A DNA stretch of 63,907 bases from NCBI RefSeq assembly GCF_000423725.1, contig NZ_AUIN01000001.1, positions 1 to 63,907 on the forward strand, in the 5' to 3' direction. Within the stretch, counting starts at the first letter, position 1, and each line of letters begins with the position of its first letter. The translations under genes and the position numbers were made by a program. A model generated the notes under the pieces. That model worked only from the letters and a program-made list of their open reading frames with translations. It was not told the origin of the DNA and made no database searches. Positions 27,330 to 36,491 of this stretch are shown piece after piece. The stretch comes from Streptococcus devriesei DSM 19639. Its GTDB lineage: Bacteria; Bacillota; Bacilli; Lactobacillales; Streptococcaceae.

Positions 27330-28610
27330 TCACTTCTTATGAACTCTTTGTGGAATTCTACGTTTCGGAGGTTTTACAGTGGAAAAACCATTCTTAGGAT
27401 TAGTAAAATATTTAGATAAAGATTCAGTTATGATAAAACTGACTACAACTCCTATCATGCTGCAAAAGAGTATCATATTTCTATAGTCAATAAAATGATA
27501 AGGATACTGCGCATCTATAATAGGAATAGAATGGTGTTTTCCCCACTTAATCAGTAAGTTCAATAATAACAGGGTCAAAAACAATGTAATATTAAACCCA
27601 TAAGCCATAAACTTAAACTTTGCAGAAGGTTGAATTGTTCGTTTTAATCTAAATTCTTGTACGCTAAAGATACCTTGCAAAAAAGTAGAGCTAATTACAG
27701 GAACCACCCACATCAGAAGATCTAAACCACCATCGTTTTGGAAATAGAGAAGGATAGCAGCAATTATTACAATAGTTATAAAATAGCTGAATCCGAGGAT
27801 AATAAAAGCACTTGCCTCCTTCTTTGAAAGAACATAGATTTTATAGGACAAAATTTTTATATAGAGTAAAGACACATAAAAGAAAAGATAAGAGAAAACC
27901 TCTAATGCTCCGTTTACCGTTATTAAAGAATGATTTAAGATTTGATCAATATTAGCAAGAGTAGCGAAATAAGCGAAAAATGAAAAAGTTTCACTAATGA
28001 TATAAGAATTATCATTTATCAAAAGTGATAATTTCTTGCTGTATAGTTTGATAATAAAGAGATATCTTACCCCAAGTAAACCAAAAACACAGATAACTAT
28101 TATTAGGTTTGGTATTTTTTGAAACCATGCTGTTAATAAATATAACAGTGGAGTTGTTAGAATATCTGTAAGGATGTGTACCCACGGATTGTTACTAACA
28201 AACCATTTACTAAGATAAAAAGTACCTAGATTGAGACATGAGATGATAAATGCAAATACTAGATTTATTAGCTCAAACTGATAAAATAAAACAAATTCTA
28301 TCAGTGTCAATCCTCCAAAAGTAATAAAATAGATAGGGATTATCCATAGCAGATCTACCTTCTTGATTTTAACCTCATGACCTTTTAAAAAGAACTTTAA
28401 GAGTAGAAAGCATCGCAAAATAGTAAGAGTGACTATAAACATAGCAACAAAGATTAAATAAAGCTGCGTGAAATGAGTTATGAAAGCACAAAGCGCATTG
28501 ATTAAAGATATTGATGAAAAGCAAACAAGATTTCCCCGATTATCTTTTATAAATTGAGTTATTCGTTTCACTTTATCAGCTTGGTTATTTGTAAAAATTT
28601 TCAATCTCAT
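27330..28610 (-). CDS. Hypothetical polytopic membrane protein
   Basis: I do not recognise this family. 426 residues; after a basic N terminus (MRLKIFTNNQADKVKRITQF) there are about ten to eleven hydrophobic segments, for example LIFVAMFIVTLTILRCFLLL, LLWIIPIYFITFGGLTLIEFVLFY and MILFCSMIGVVVSFIITESL. The C terminus is very basic (PPKRRIPQRVHKK). The SD is GGAGGG on the - strand. It is AT-richer than its neighbours and sits between two conserved operons, which suggests acquired DNA. No transport motif is evident. Confidence 0.55.
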   Translation of the reverse strand: MRLKIFTNNQADKVKRITQFIKDNRGNLVCFSSISLINALCAFITHFTQLYLIFVAMFIVTLTILRCFLLLKFFLKGHEVKIKKVDLLWIIPIYFITFGGLTLIEFVLFYQFELINLVFAFIISCLNLGTFYLSKWFVSNNPWVHILTDILTTPLLYLLTAWFQKIPNLIIVICVFGLLGVRYLFIIKLYSKKLSLLINDNSYIISETFSFFAYFATLANIDQILNHSLITVNGALEVFSYLFFYVSLLYIKILSYKIYVLSKKEASAFIILGFSYFITIVIIAAILLYFQNDGGLDLLMWVVPVISSTFLQGIFSVQEFRLKRTIQPSAKFKFMAYGFNITLFLTLLLLNLLIKWGKHHSIPIIDAQYPYHFIDYRNMILFCSMIGVVVSFIITESLSKYFTNPKNGFSTVKPPKRRIPQRVHKK

Positions 28611-28915
28611 TCCCTCCTTTTTTAATTGTTCATTATAACATAGGTGTTAAAAAAGAAAATGCTAGTGATTATTAATTTTTAATAACATTAGGGTGTTCCG
28701 TGGGGATTTTTTCTAATAATTGACTCAGTCATTTTTCGTTATAAACTTTACTGATCTTATTCTTTTTACGGTTATTCCATTACGATTATTTCGTAATAAC
28801 GAACAAATATGTTATAATAATCCTATATAATTCGTGAAATATCTGTGTTTTACGAAATAAACTCAGTTTTTGGGAATTTTTCCAGACGTTTTCTTTATAT
28901 TGAGGTATCTTAGCT
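28611..28915. promoter_or_regulatory. purD promoter region with PurR box
   Basis: 305 bases between divergent genes. The extended -10 TGTTATAAT ends at 28818 (TATAAT 28813-28818) without a good -35. A PurBox-like AATAACGAACAAAT has its CGAAC core at 28800-28804, inside the spacer, so PurR bound there would compete with or contact RNA polymerase. Partial half-sites (TCGTTATAAAC about 28737-28747, TTTCGTAATAAC) lie upstream. No gene or element is seen elsewhere in the gap. Confidence 0.6.
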
Positions 28916-30181
28916 ATGAAACTTTTGGTTGTTGGTTCTGGCGGTCGTGAGCATGCGATTGCGAGGAAGTTGTTGGAGTCTCCGCAGGTTGAGCAGGTCT
29001 TTGTGGCGCCCGGCAATGACGGGATGACGTTGGATGGTTTGGAAATTGTAAATATCGGAATTTCCGAACATTCTGCTTTGATTGATTTTGCAAAGAGCAA
29101 TGATATTGCCTGGACTTTTATTGGTCCTGATGATGCCTTAGCAGCTGGCATCGTTGATGATTTTAACCAAGCTGGGCTTAAAGCTTTCGGACCGTCAAAA
29201 TTAGCGGCGGAGCTGGAGTGGTCCAAAGATTTTGCCAAGGAAATCATGGTCAAATACGATGTTCCGACAGCAGCCTATGGCACATTTACCGACTTTGAAG
29301 AAGCCAAGGCTTATATCGAAAAGCAGGGCGCACCAATCGTCGTCAAGGCTGATGGTTTAGCACTGGGCAAGGGTGTGGTCGTAGCTGAAACCGTGGAACA
29401 GGCTGTAGAAGCGGCGCGCGAGATGCTTTTGGACAATAAGTTTGGTGATTCGGGTGCGCGCGTGGTTATCGAAGAGTTTCTGGACGGTGAGGAGTTCTCC
29501 CTCTTTGCCTTGGTCAACGGCGATAAGTTTTACATCCTGCCGACAGCCCAGGATCACAAACGGGCCTACGACGGCGATAAGGGTCCCAATACAGGAGGCA
29601 TGGGAGCTTATGCACCGGTGCCGCACCTGCCTCAAAGCGTGGTGGACACGGCGGTGGAAACCATCGTCAAGCCTGTGCTTGAGGGCATGATTAAAGAAGG
29701 ACGGCCTTATCTGGGCGTGCTCTACTGCGGCTTGATCCTGACCGCTGATGGTCCCAAGGTCATTGAGTTTAACGCGCGCTTTGGTGACCCTGAGACTCAG
29801 ATTATCCTGCCGCGTTTGACGTCTGATTTTGCGCAGAACATCACGGATATTTTGGAGGGTAAAGAGCCGCACATGACTTGGCTGGATAAGGGAGTGACCC
29901 TGGGCGTGGTTGTCGCATCAAACGGCTATCCCCTCGCCTATGACAAGGGTGTGGAGCTGCCAGCTAAGACCGACGGCGATATCATCACTTATTATGCAGG
30001 GGCTAAGTTTTCGGAAAATGGCAGAGCCCTGCTGTCAAACGGCGGACGTGTCTACATGCTTGTTACCACAGCAGACACGGTCAAAGCTTGTCAGGACAAA
30101 ATTTACAAAGAACTCTCCAAACAAAACACAGACGGGCTCTTCTACCGCCACGATATCGGCAGCAAAGCCATTAAAGTTTAG
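28916..30181 (+). CDS. purD: Phosphoribosylamine-glycine ligase
   Basis: ATP-grasp enzyme that makes GAR from phosphoribosylamine and glycine. 421 residues, normal. Visible: KLLVVGSGGREHAIARKL, the ATP segment VVKADGLALGKGVVVA (about 152-167), GEEFSLFALV, the block DGDKGPNTGGMGAY, and catalytic EFNARFGDPETQ. No classic SD; AGGTATCTTAGCT precedes ATG 28916. Second purine block, with its own PurR-type promoter, followed by a structured element and purE. Confidence 0.96.
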   Translation: MKLLVVGSGGREHAIARKLLESPQVEQVFVAPGNDGMTLDGLEIVNIGISEHSALIDFAKSNDIAWTFIGPDDALAAGIVDDFNQAGLKAFGPSKLAAELEWSKDFAKEIMVKYDVPTAAYGTFTDFEEAKAYIEKQGAPIVVKADGLALGKGVVVAETVEQAVEAAREMLLDNKFGDSGARVVIEEFLDGEEFSLFALVNGDKFYILPTAQDHKRAYDGDKGPNTGGMGAYAPVPHLPQSVVDTAVETIVKPVLEGMIKEGRPYLGVLYCGLILTADGPKVIEFNARFGDPETQIILPRLTSDFAQNITDILEGKEPHMTWLDKGVTLGVVVASNGYPLAYDKGVELPAKTDGDIITYYAGAKFSENGRALLSNGGRVYMLVTTADTVKACQDKIYKELSKQNTDGLFYRHDIGSKAIKV

Positions 30182-30191
30182 CGTAGCTAAG

Positions 30192-30346
30192 CGACCGAAG
30201 GTCGCTAAAATCCGACAGTTTCCGCCGTAGTGAAAAGACGATTAACGTGTTAATCGTCTAGGGGAATTTCGAGACTGTGGGCCCGAAATTAAGCAATGGA
30301 ACGCCTTAGGCGGTCGCTTGCGTCCCCACTACCCAAGGAAACTGTC
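30192..30346 (+). ncRNA. Structured element (family R core), 5' of purE
   Basis: P1: GACAGTTTCC (30214-30223) with GGAAACTGTC (30337-30346), extended by GTAGTG/CACTAC (30227-30232/30327-30332). P2: AGACGATTAAC/GTTAATCGTCT (30236-30259). P3: AATTTCG/CGAAATT (30265-30290). P4: CGCC-TTA-GGCG (30302-30312). A hairpin GCGACC/GGTCGC precedes it, as at purH. All stems differ in sequence from the purH copy but still pair, and loop and junction bases (AAAAGACGATT, GAGACT, CTTGCGTCC) are kept. P1 ends six bases before the SD GAAGGAA of purE. Confidence 0.72.
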
Positions 30347-30364
30347 AAAAAAGAAGGAATTTTC

Positions 30365-30856
30365 ATGAAAAAACCAATTATTTCTATTATCATGGGGTCT
30401 AAATCCGACTGGGCTACCATGCAAAAAACCGCAGAAGTTTTAGATCAGTTCGGCGTGGCTTATGAAAAGAAAGTCGTCTCAGCCCACCGCACGCCGGATC
30501 TTATGTTCAAACACGCCGAAGAAGCACGCGGCCGCGGCATCAAGGTTATCATCGCCGGAGCCGGCGGAGCCGCCCATCTGCCGGGGATGGTGGCAGCCAA
30601 AACAACGCTGCCGGTCATCGGTGTGCCTGTTAAATCACGCGCTTTGAGCGGCCTTGATTCCCTTTATTCCATCGTTCAGATGCCGGGCGGTGTGCCTGTT
30701 GCGACCATGGCCATTGGTGAAGCGGGAGCGACCAACGCTGCTCTGACAGCTCTGCGCATTCTCTCGGTTGAGGATGAAAAAATCGCTCAGCTGCTTTCTG
30801 ATTTTCACAAAGAACAAGGCAGAATTGCCGAGGAGTCGACTGATGAGCTCAACTAA
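30365..30856 (+). CDS. purE: N5-carboxyaminoimidazole ribonucleotide mutase
   Basis: Class I PurE, converts N5-CAIR (made by PurK) to CAIR. 163 residues from ATG 30365, the usual length; the longer frame from 30296 lies inside the structured element and has no SD. Visible: [16 protein letters not shown] (about 3-18), SAHRTPDLM with the catalytic His, and [24 protein letters not shown]. purK starts 14 bases before its stop, so the pair is translationally coupled. Confidence 0.96.
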   Translation: MKKPIISIIMGSKSDWATMQKTAEVLDQFGVAYEKKVVSAHRTPDLMFKHAEEARGRGIKVIIAGAGGAAHLPGMVAAKTTLPVIGVPVKSRALSGLDSLYSIVQMPGGVPVATMAIGEAGATNAALTALRILSVEDEKIAQLLSDFHKEQGRIAEESTDELN

Positions 30857-31916
30857 GACAATAGGAATTATCGGCGGCGGTCAGCTGGGGCAGATGATGG
30901 CCATTTCTGCTATTTATATGGGACATAAGGTCATTGCCTTAGATCCCGCAGCGGATTGCCCAGCTTCTCGGGTAGCAGAGGTTATTGCGGCACCCTACGA
31001 TGATGTGGACGCTCTGCGTCAGCTGGCGGTACGCTGCGATGTCTTGACCTATGAATTTGAAAATGTTGATGCAGACGCCCTCGACGCTGTTGTCAAGGAC
31101 GGTCAGCTGCCTCAAGGCACAGATTTGCTCCGCATTTCCCAAAACCGAATTTTTGAAAAAGACTTCCTCTCTAACAAGGCAAATGTCCCTGTGGCACCCT
31201 ACAAGGTGGTTCACTCCAGCAGCGATTTGGACGGTCTTGATCTGTCTAAAAATTATGTCCTCAAAACCGCGACAGGCGGCTATGATGGGCATGGTCAGGT
31301 AGTCATCAGGTCTGAGGAAAATCTGGCTGACGCCTGTCAGTTAGCGGACACAGCAGACTGTGTTCTGGAAGAATTTGTCAATTTCAATCTGGAAATTTCC
31401 GTCATCGTATCAGGAAACGGGACAGACGTGACGGTCTTTCCCGTTCAGGAAAATATCCACCGCAACAATATTCTCTCTAAAACCATTGTTCCGGCCCGTA
31501 TTTCGGATGAATTGAGCACTCAGGCACAGACCATGGCGGTGCAAATCGCCAAACAGCTGAAGCTGTCGGGCACCCTTTGTGTGGAAATGTTTGCGACCGC
31601 CGATGACATCATTGTCAACGAAATCGCACCGCGCCCTCACAACTCAGGGCACTATTCCATCGAGGCCTGCGATTTTTCCCAGTTTGACACTCATATCTTA
31701 GGTGTGCTTGGAGCACCCCTGCCCGGCATTCACCTGCATGCACCGGCTGTCATGCTCAATGTCCTCGGCCAATACATGGAAAAAGCCCAAGCCTATGTTC
31801 GCGCCAACCCTAGCGCCCACCTCCACCTTTATGGTAAACTAGAAGCCAAGCGCAACCGCAAAATGGGACACGTCACGGTGTTAAGTGATGAGCCGGATGA
31901 AGTGAGGGAGTTTTAG
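30843..31916 (+). CDS. purK: N5-carboxyaminoimidazole ribonucleotide synthase
   Basis: ATP-grasp enzyme that carboxylates AIR to N5-CAIR with bicarbonate. 357 residues from ATG 30843, whose product begins [19 protein letters not shown]; the open frame extends upstream to 30768 within purE but without RBS. Visible: [14 protein letters not shown] segment [15 protein letters not shown], the acidic [15 protein letters not shown], and [18 protein letters not shown]. The C terminus ([16 protein letters not shown]) is as usual. Last gene of the purDEK block. Confidence 0.95.
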   Translation: MSSTKTIGIIGGGQLGQMMAISAIYMGHKVIALDPAADCPASRVAEVIAAPYDDVDALRQLAVRCDVLTYEFENVDADALDAVVKDGQLPQGTDLLRISQNRIFEKDFLSNKANVPVAPYKVVHSSSDLDGLDLSKNYVLKTATGGYDGHGQVVIRSEENLADACQLADTADCVLEEFVNFNLEISVIVSGNGTDVTVFPVQENIHRNNILSKTIVPARISDELSTQAQTMAVQIAKQLKLSGTLCVEMFATADDIIVNEIAPRPHNSGHYSIEACDFSQFDTHILGVLGAPLPGIHLHAPAVMLNVLGQYMEKAQAYVRANPSAHLHLYGKLEAKRNRKMGHVTVLSDEPDEVREF

Positions 31917-31987
31917 GCAGTGAAACAAATTTTTAGATAATTAATCTTACCAATGAGAAATAAACAATATATAGGAGCTGTTAGCTA

Positions 31988-33241
31988 GTGGGATTATTTA
32001 ATTTTGGAAAGCCTAAGGATGAAATTTTAGAAGAAAAATTAGCTAAGCTATCATCTGATATTGAATCAAAGAAAGTCTTATTAAAAGATTTGAAGGCACA
32101 AATAAGAGACACACATAAAGTTCTATCTATGGATGAAACTATTGTACATAAACAAGCAGAGCTTGATCATCTTAAACAGCAAATTGATTTAGCTAATGAT
32201 AATTTAAGTTTACAAGAGTTTGGCTTTTTTGAGAGGCAGTATAAATTTTCCGATAGTACAAAATATAAGGATAAATTAGATACATTACGAATGCAGCAGA
32301 AATCAATGGTTAAAAATAAGCAGGCAGGAGTTATTATACGGCCAATGCTTTTAGATAATAGTAAGAGCAAGGGGCGAGCTATGCAAAATCAGCTTATAAA
32401 GGCTGCTATCCGTGGTTTTAATGGCGAAGCTGATGCACTGCTCGTTAAAGTATCTGTTAGCAATGTTGATAAAAAGGTTCAAGCATTAAGAAGAGCATTT
32501 GAACAACTTAATAAGATGTATGCTAGAAACCTGATTGGGATAACCTATGAATATCTTGAATTAAAAATTGCTGAATTGAGATTAGCTGCAGAATATGAAC
32601 TTCAAAAACAAGAGGAAAAAGATTTGCTTCGTGAACAAAGGGAAAAGGAACGCGAAGATAGAAAACTGCAGGCGGAAATAAAGGCTCGGCGTAAGCAGCT
32701 TGATAAGGATAGAAAACATTTCAAACAGATGGTTGACAATGTTGAGAAGTTATTAGAGACAGCGGCTAGTGATGAGGTGGAAAAATTGAAGTTGCAGTTA
32801 GCAGAGTATCAAGAAAAGCTCTCTGAACTTGATGAACTTGAAGAAGATATTGATTATCGCGAAGGACATGCAACAGCAGGATATGTTTATATTATTTCTA
32901 ACATAGGTTCGTTTGGAGAAAATGTTTATAAAATAGGCGTAACCCGTCGCTTGGAGCCTTTAGAGCGTATTCGTGAGTTGAGCAGTGCTTCTGTACCTTT
33001 TCGATTTGATGTTCATGCTCTTATTTTTAGTGAAGAAGCTTTTGCTCTGGAAACAGATCTTCATAATCAATTAGCAGCATATAGGGTTAATAAAGTAAAT
33101 GGGCGTAAAGAGTATTTCAAGGTTCCTTTTGAAGAAATTAAATCCATTCTTGAGAAACATAAAGTGTTAGCTATTGAATTATCTGAACAGGCAGAAGCTT
33201 TTGAGTACAGACAAACTCTTGCAATTAATAATAAAAAATAA
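31988..33241 (+). CDS. DUF4041 / GIY-YIG (T5orf172-type) protein
   Basis: 417 residues. N-terminal part with a coiled coil (about 12-75) and the DUF4041-type core (about 100-200, KGRAMQNQLIKAAIRGFNGEADALL), a long charged coiled coil about 200-290, and a C-terminal GIY-YIG-like T5orf172/Mug113 domain about 299-395 (GYVYIISNIGSFGENVYKIGVTRRLEPLERIREL). The family is frequent in prophages and mobile DNA; its molecular role is not established. The start is GTG 31988 after AGGAG. AT-rich with other codon use than purK before it, so probably acquired. Confidence 0.75.
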   Translation: MGLFNFGKPKDEILEEKLAKLSSDIESKKVLLKDLKAQIRDTHKVLSMDETIVHKQAELDHLKQQIDLANDNLSLQEFGFFERQYKFSDSTKYKDKLDTLRMQQKSMVKNKQAGVIIRPMLLDNSKSKGRAMQNQLIKAAIRGFNGEADALLVKVSVSNVDKKVQALRRAFEQLNKMYARNLIGITYEYLELKIAELRLAAEYELQKQEEKDLLREQREKEREDRKLQAEIKARRKQLDKDRKHFKQMVDNVEKLLETAASDEVEKLKLQLAEYQEKLSELDELEEDIDYREGHATAGYVYIISNIGSFGENVYKIGVTRRLEPLERIRELSSASVPFRFDVHALIFSEEAFALETDLHNQLAAYRVNKVNGRKEYFKVPFEEIKSILEKHKVLAIELSEQAEAFEYRQTLAINNKK

Positions 33242-33254
33242 AGTTGGTTTTTAA

Positions 33255-33956
33255 ATGAATAATATGAAGACAATCGGTCTTATCGGTGGTATGAGCTGGG
33301 AGAGCACAACGACTTATTATCAGCTCATCAACGAAACAATCAAAAAAGAGCTTGGCGGTCTGCATTCGGCCAAGATTCTGCTTTACAGTGTTGATTTTGC
33401 GGAGATTGAGCGCTATCAGGCCAGCGGCGACTGGGCTAAGAGTGCGGAAGTGCTGAGCCAAATTGCCCAGAAGCTGGAGCAGTCTGGTGCCGACTTCATT
33501 GTCATTTGCACCAATACCATGCACAAGGTCGCTCCGCAGATTCAGGAAAAAATCACCATTCCTATTCTGCACATTGCGCAGGCAACTGCTGAAGCTTTGC
33601 TTGAAAATGGCATTCAAAAAGTCGGTCTTTTGGGCACCAAGTACACCATGACCCAAGATTTTTATAAAGACAAACTGCTTGAAGCAGGACTTGAGGTGCT
33701 GATTCCAGATCAAGCTGGCATTTCCGAAGTCAACCGGATCATCTATGATGAGCTCTGTCTGGGAGACATCAAAGACAGCTCCAAGCAAACCTATCTTGCC
33801 ATCATTGATGATTTGAAAAATGCTGGTGCCCAAGCCGTTATCCTAGGCTGTACAGAGATTGGTCTCCTCGTCAAACAAGCAGACACAGACCTCCCCCTCT
33901 ATGACACAACAGCTATCCATGCAGAGAAAGCCGCACAATTAGCGGTAAATGGGTAG
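33255..33956 (+). CDS. Aspartate/glutamate racemase family protein
   Basis: 233-residue cofactor-independent amino-acid racemase of the Asp/Glu/hydantoin family (RacX/YgeA branch). The two catalytic cysteines are in VICTNTMHK (about residue 79) and VILGCTEIGLL (about residue 197); the N terminus KTIGLIGGMSWESTTTYYQLIN is typical. Substrate is uncertain because RacX-type enzymes act on various amino acids. No strong SD before ATG 33255 or the alternative ATG 33264. Base composition is closer to core genes than that of its neighbours. Confidence 0.85.
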   Translation: MNNMKTIGLIGGMSWESTTTYYQLINETIKKELGGLHSAKILLYSVDFAEIERYQASGDWAKSAEVLSQIAQKLEQSGADFIVICTNTMHKVAPQIQEKITIPILHIAQATAEALLENGIQKVGLLGTKYTMTQDFYKDKLLEAGLEVLIPDQAGISEVNRIIYDELCLGDIKDSSKQTYLAIIDDLKNAGAQAVILGCTEIGLLVKQADTDLPLYDTTAIHAEKAAQLAVNG

Positions 33957-33980
33957 ATTAGAAAGGGAAGGGTGACCATT

Positions 33981-34008
33981 TTGACAGTAAATGCTGACAT
34001 GGTATGAT
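33981..34008 (+). promoter_or_regulatory. Promoter of the CPBP protease gene
   Basis: Perfect -35 TTGACA (33981-33986), 16-base spacer, -10 TATGAT (34003-34008), then CAGGAGGTT eight bases before the start. Confidence 0.75.
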
Positions 34009-34028
34009 AGGTATCAGGAGGTTAACAC

Positions 34029-34640
34029 ATGGAACTATTCATTTCAAAAGTCATCAGCAGCTTTTTAGAAATAGTATTATTTGCTATCATTCCATTTATT
34101 TATTGGTTTGGTATAGACAGGAAACACGCTACCTTTCTAGACTGGCTAGGCTTTAAGAAAGTCAATAAACAGGATTTTAAACAAGTCTTTGTGCCCCTAC
34201 TGGTGATGACAGTATTATTTTTGCTTATTTCTCTCTTTATTTTATTCCGCTTAAAGGGAGTGTCAATGGCGACAACCGTTTTTCGAGGCGGTGGTTTTAA
34301 GGTTCTGCCCTCTATTCTCATTTATGGACTATTTAATACCGCTCTGCCGGAAGAATTATTCTTCAGAGGATTTTTATTGAAGCGTCTTATGCAAAAGCTG
34401 ACCTTTCCTTTGGCTAATAGCATTCAGTCTTTGTGTTTTGCTTTAGTACATAGTCTCATATTTTTTAAAGTGCTGGATATTGGTTCCACAATCATGATAA
34501 CAGTGTTCACATTTGTCATTGCTTATGGGATGGGATATATCAATGAACAAAAGAGCCAAGGATCCATTATTCCAAGTTGGATTATCCATGCAGCAGCTAA
34601 TATTTTTTCAGGCCTATGTGCTGCGTTTATGCTGATTTAG
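34029..34640 (+). CDS. CPBP-family intramembrane metalloprotease
   Basis: 203 residues with about six membrane helices. All three CPBP motifs are present: EELFFRG (EExxxR, about residues 112-118), FALVHS (FxxxH, about 137-141) and IHAAANIFSG (HxxxN, about 186-194). Members cleave prenylated proteins in eukaryotes; in lactic acid bacteria many act in bacteriocin self-immunity or peptide processing. No bacteriocin gene is seen nearby. Own promoter and strong SD. The next gene lies 32 bases on, likely the same transcript. Confidence 0.85.
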   Translation: MELFISKVISSFLEIVLFAIIPFIYWFGIDRKHATFLDWLGFKKVNKQDFKQVFVPLLVMTVLFLLISLFILFRLKGVSMATTVFRGGGFKVLPSILIYGLFNTALPEELFFRGFLLKRLMQKLTFPLANSIQSLCFALVHSLIFFKVLDIGSTIMITVFTFVIAYGMGYINEQKSQGSIIPSWIIHAAANIFSGLCAAFMLI

Positions 34641-34672
34641 TATCAAGATAGTTGTAAAATAGGAGCGAACTT

Positions 34673-35071
34673 ATGGTAAAATCTAATAGGAAAGCAAGTT
34701 TTTTCTATCCTATTGATAAGGTATGGGAACTTGTCACTGACTTATCAAATCAAACCTGGAGAAATGATCTTGGTCAATTTGAAAAGGTAGATGATAGCCA
34801 TTTTATTGAATATACCCAAAATGGCATTCAGACAAATTTTAAGGTGACCAAAGTCGATTTGTACAAGCTCTGGGAGCTTGAATTTGAAAATAAAAATCTC
34901 CAAGGCACTTGGCTAGGACGGTTTGATTATCATGATGGTCAAACAATTCTGGATTTTACAGAAGATGTCACTGTAAAAAATGCTCTCCTGTCACCATTTG
35001 TCTGGCTTTATTTAAGAAAGCAACAAAAACAGTATTTCCAAGATTTGGGAAAAGCGCTGGAAGTTAGATAG
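34673..35071 (+). CDS. SRPBCC-fold (START-like) protein
   Basis: 132 residues with the polyketide-cyclase/START pattern: an N-terminal beta strand and helix (KASFFYPIDKVWELVTDLSNQTWRNDL) and a long C-terminal helix (LLSPFVWLYLRKQQKQYFQDLGKALE). Such proteins bind hydrophobic ligands; no specific role can be named. SD GGAGCG upstream. It lies downstream of the CPBP gene, 32 bases away. Confidence 0.65.
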   Translation: MVKSNRKASFFYPIDKVWELVTDLSNQTWRNDLGQFEKVDDSHFIEYTQNGIQTNFKVTKVDLYKLWELEFENKNLQGTWLGRFDYHDGQTILDFTEDVTVKNALLSPFVWLYLRKQQKQYFQDLGKALEVR

Positions 35072-35134
35072 TAAAAACAAAACTGCAGGGGTGTGTGGTG
35101 GTTAGTGATAAATTGATTTTTTACAGGGGGATAC

Positions 35135-36181
35135 ATGGGCGAATTAGCTATAAAAAATGACAAACTTGCCAAAGTAAAGGAAGTGGAAAGTAGTTCACTT
35201 GATGTTGAGCTACTTCAAAATAAAAGAAGAAATCTTGAACAAATTAGTAATTATTTGTCGGCTATTGTTAATTCTTACAATGAAATTAAGCAAAATATCA
35301 ATCCTGAGGAAATGTATGTTGTTAAATTCACTCAGGAGCAATTGAAAAAGTTCCAAAATGGAGAGATTGATTTTCAAAAGACAGCGGATAGGAAATCTCT
35401 ACTACCTAATTTTGTGACTAGAGGAACAAATAACAATATTGTTTCTAAAGCTAGACTAGAAAAAATCGTACTAGATAATCCTGAAGCTTTACAGAATGTT
35501 ATGTCTAATGTGAATCAATTAGTAAATGCTCAAAAAATAAACGATTTGGAAATTCTACTATCCGAAGTTAAACAAATTGGTTTAGACATTAAACAGGGGC
35601 AGAAAGATGATCGACGTGCTAAAATTTTAGGTGCGGAAAGTACAATCAATCACGCGCTGATGATGTCTAATGATAATCGACATAAGCAGTTTTTATTGTT
35701 GAATGCAGTAAGTCAGTTGAATGAAGGAAGAGAGGCGCTTATTAAGGAATTTGAGAACGAAGTCAGTAAACAAATTGCTATTCCAACATCAAAAATTAGG
35801 CTGTTTTTAAAATCATCATTTGATGATAAATTTAATGAAAATGTTTCAAAAAGTTTTTTTGAATTAAATGATCAATTTTCTTATATTGTAAAAGCTAGTG
35901 ATTTGCTTGCTAAAACTTATTCGGTAACAGGAAATGGTGAATTGGTTGACATTGTTTATCTGCCTGTTAAATCTTTAGTTGAAAAACACCATGAGTATGT
36001 ATCAAAGTTAGTAGAATTGCAAGATTTAGATGGTGAAGAGCACCAGCGTCAAATGAAATGGTGTATTGAACCCAATGAATTCATTGCTCAAATTGGAACA
36101 ACAGAATTGTCAGAAGATGATGTAATTACAATAGAATTTACTGGGAAAGAGTTGTTAAAAGGAGAGATTCAAAATGGATAA
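35135..36181 (+). CDS. Hypothetical soluble protein, likely helical
   Basis: Not recognised. 348 residues, acidic, rich in Lys, Glu, Asn and Leu. Predicted coiled-coil segments about 12-55 and 120-165, then a helical C-terminal half; no membrane segment or signal peptide. SD GGGGG before ATG 35135. A small membrane-peptide gene starts inside its last codons (overlap of eight bases, ATGGATAA), so the two are coupled and may act together. AT-rich and unlike core genes. Confidence 0.55.
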   Translation: MGELAIKNDKLAKVKEVESSSLDVELLQNKRRNLEQISNYLSAIVNSYNEIKQNINPEEMYVVKFTQEQLKKFQNGEIDFQKTADRKSLLPNFVTRGTNNNIVSKARLEKIVLDNPEALQNVMSNVNQLVNAQKINDLEILLSEVKQIGLDIKQGQKDDRRAKILGAESTINHALMMSNDNRHKQFLLLNAVSQLNEGREALIKEFENEVSKQIAIPTSKIRLFLKSSFDDKFNENVSKSFFELNDQFSYIVKASDLLAKTYSVTGNGELVDIVYLPVKSLVEKHHEYVSKLVELQDLDGEEHQRQMKWCIEPNEFIAQIGTTELSEDDVITIEFTGKELLKGEIQNG

Positions 36182-36326
36182 AAAACAAGTTCATAAAATT
36201 GGCAAGATGATAAATAAGCCAGTCAAATTTGTGAAGAAAAATGCAGGATGGATTGTAACAGCCGTAGTTTCTGTTGGAGGAACTGCAATTGTTAACGCTT
36301 TGACAGAGAAAAACAGAAATCAGTAA
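36174..36326 (+). CDS. 50-residue basic single-pass membrane peptide
   Basis: Starts at ATG 36174 inside the end of the preceding gene with SD AAAGGAGAG nine bases upstream. The product is very basic at the N terminus (MDKKQVHKIGKMINKPVKF), has one hydrophobic segment about residues 24-43 (AGWIVTAVVSVGGTAIVNAL), and ends polar. Size, charge and coupling recall small membrane effectors or toxins, but no family is recognised. Confidence 0.55.
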   Translation: MDKKQVHKIGKMINKPVKFVKKNAGWIVTAVVSVGGTAIVNALTEKNRNQ

Positions 36327-36491
36327 CTGTAGGTTGTGTCACAATATGAAGAGAATGTAAGTGGCAGAGAATTCTGACTTTTACTTCTAGTTTTGGAGTT
36401 AAAGCATCGTGATGATTTGCTTGAATTCATATATCTAAGTGGAAATAAGAGAAATTGCAATCGCGTTACTAGTAACAAAGAAAGGAAAACA

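Noticed and set aside
30296..30364. N-terminal extension of purE
   Set aside because: It would run through the structured element; PurE family length and the SD both fit ATG 30365.
30181..30364. Purine (guanine/adenine) riboswitch before purE
   Set aside because: The conserved three-way-junction sequences and kissing loops of that class are absent.
36327..36491. PurR box before purB
   Set aside because: No CGAAC or reverse GTTCG core is present in this interval.
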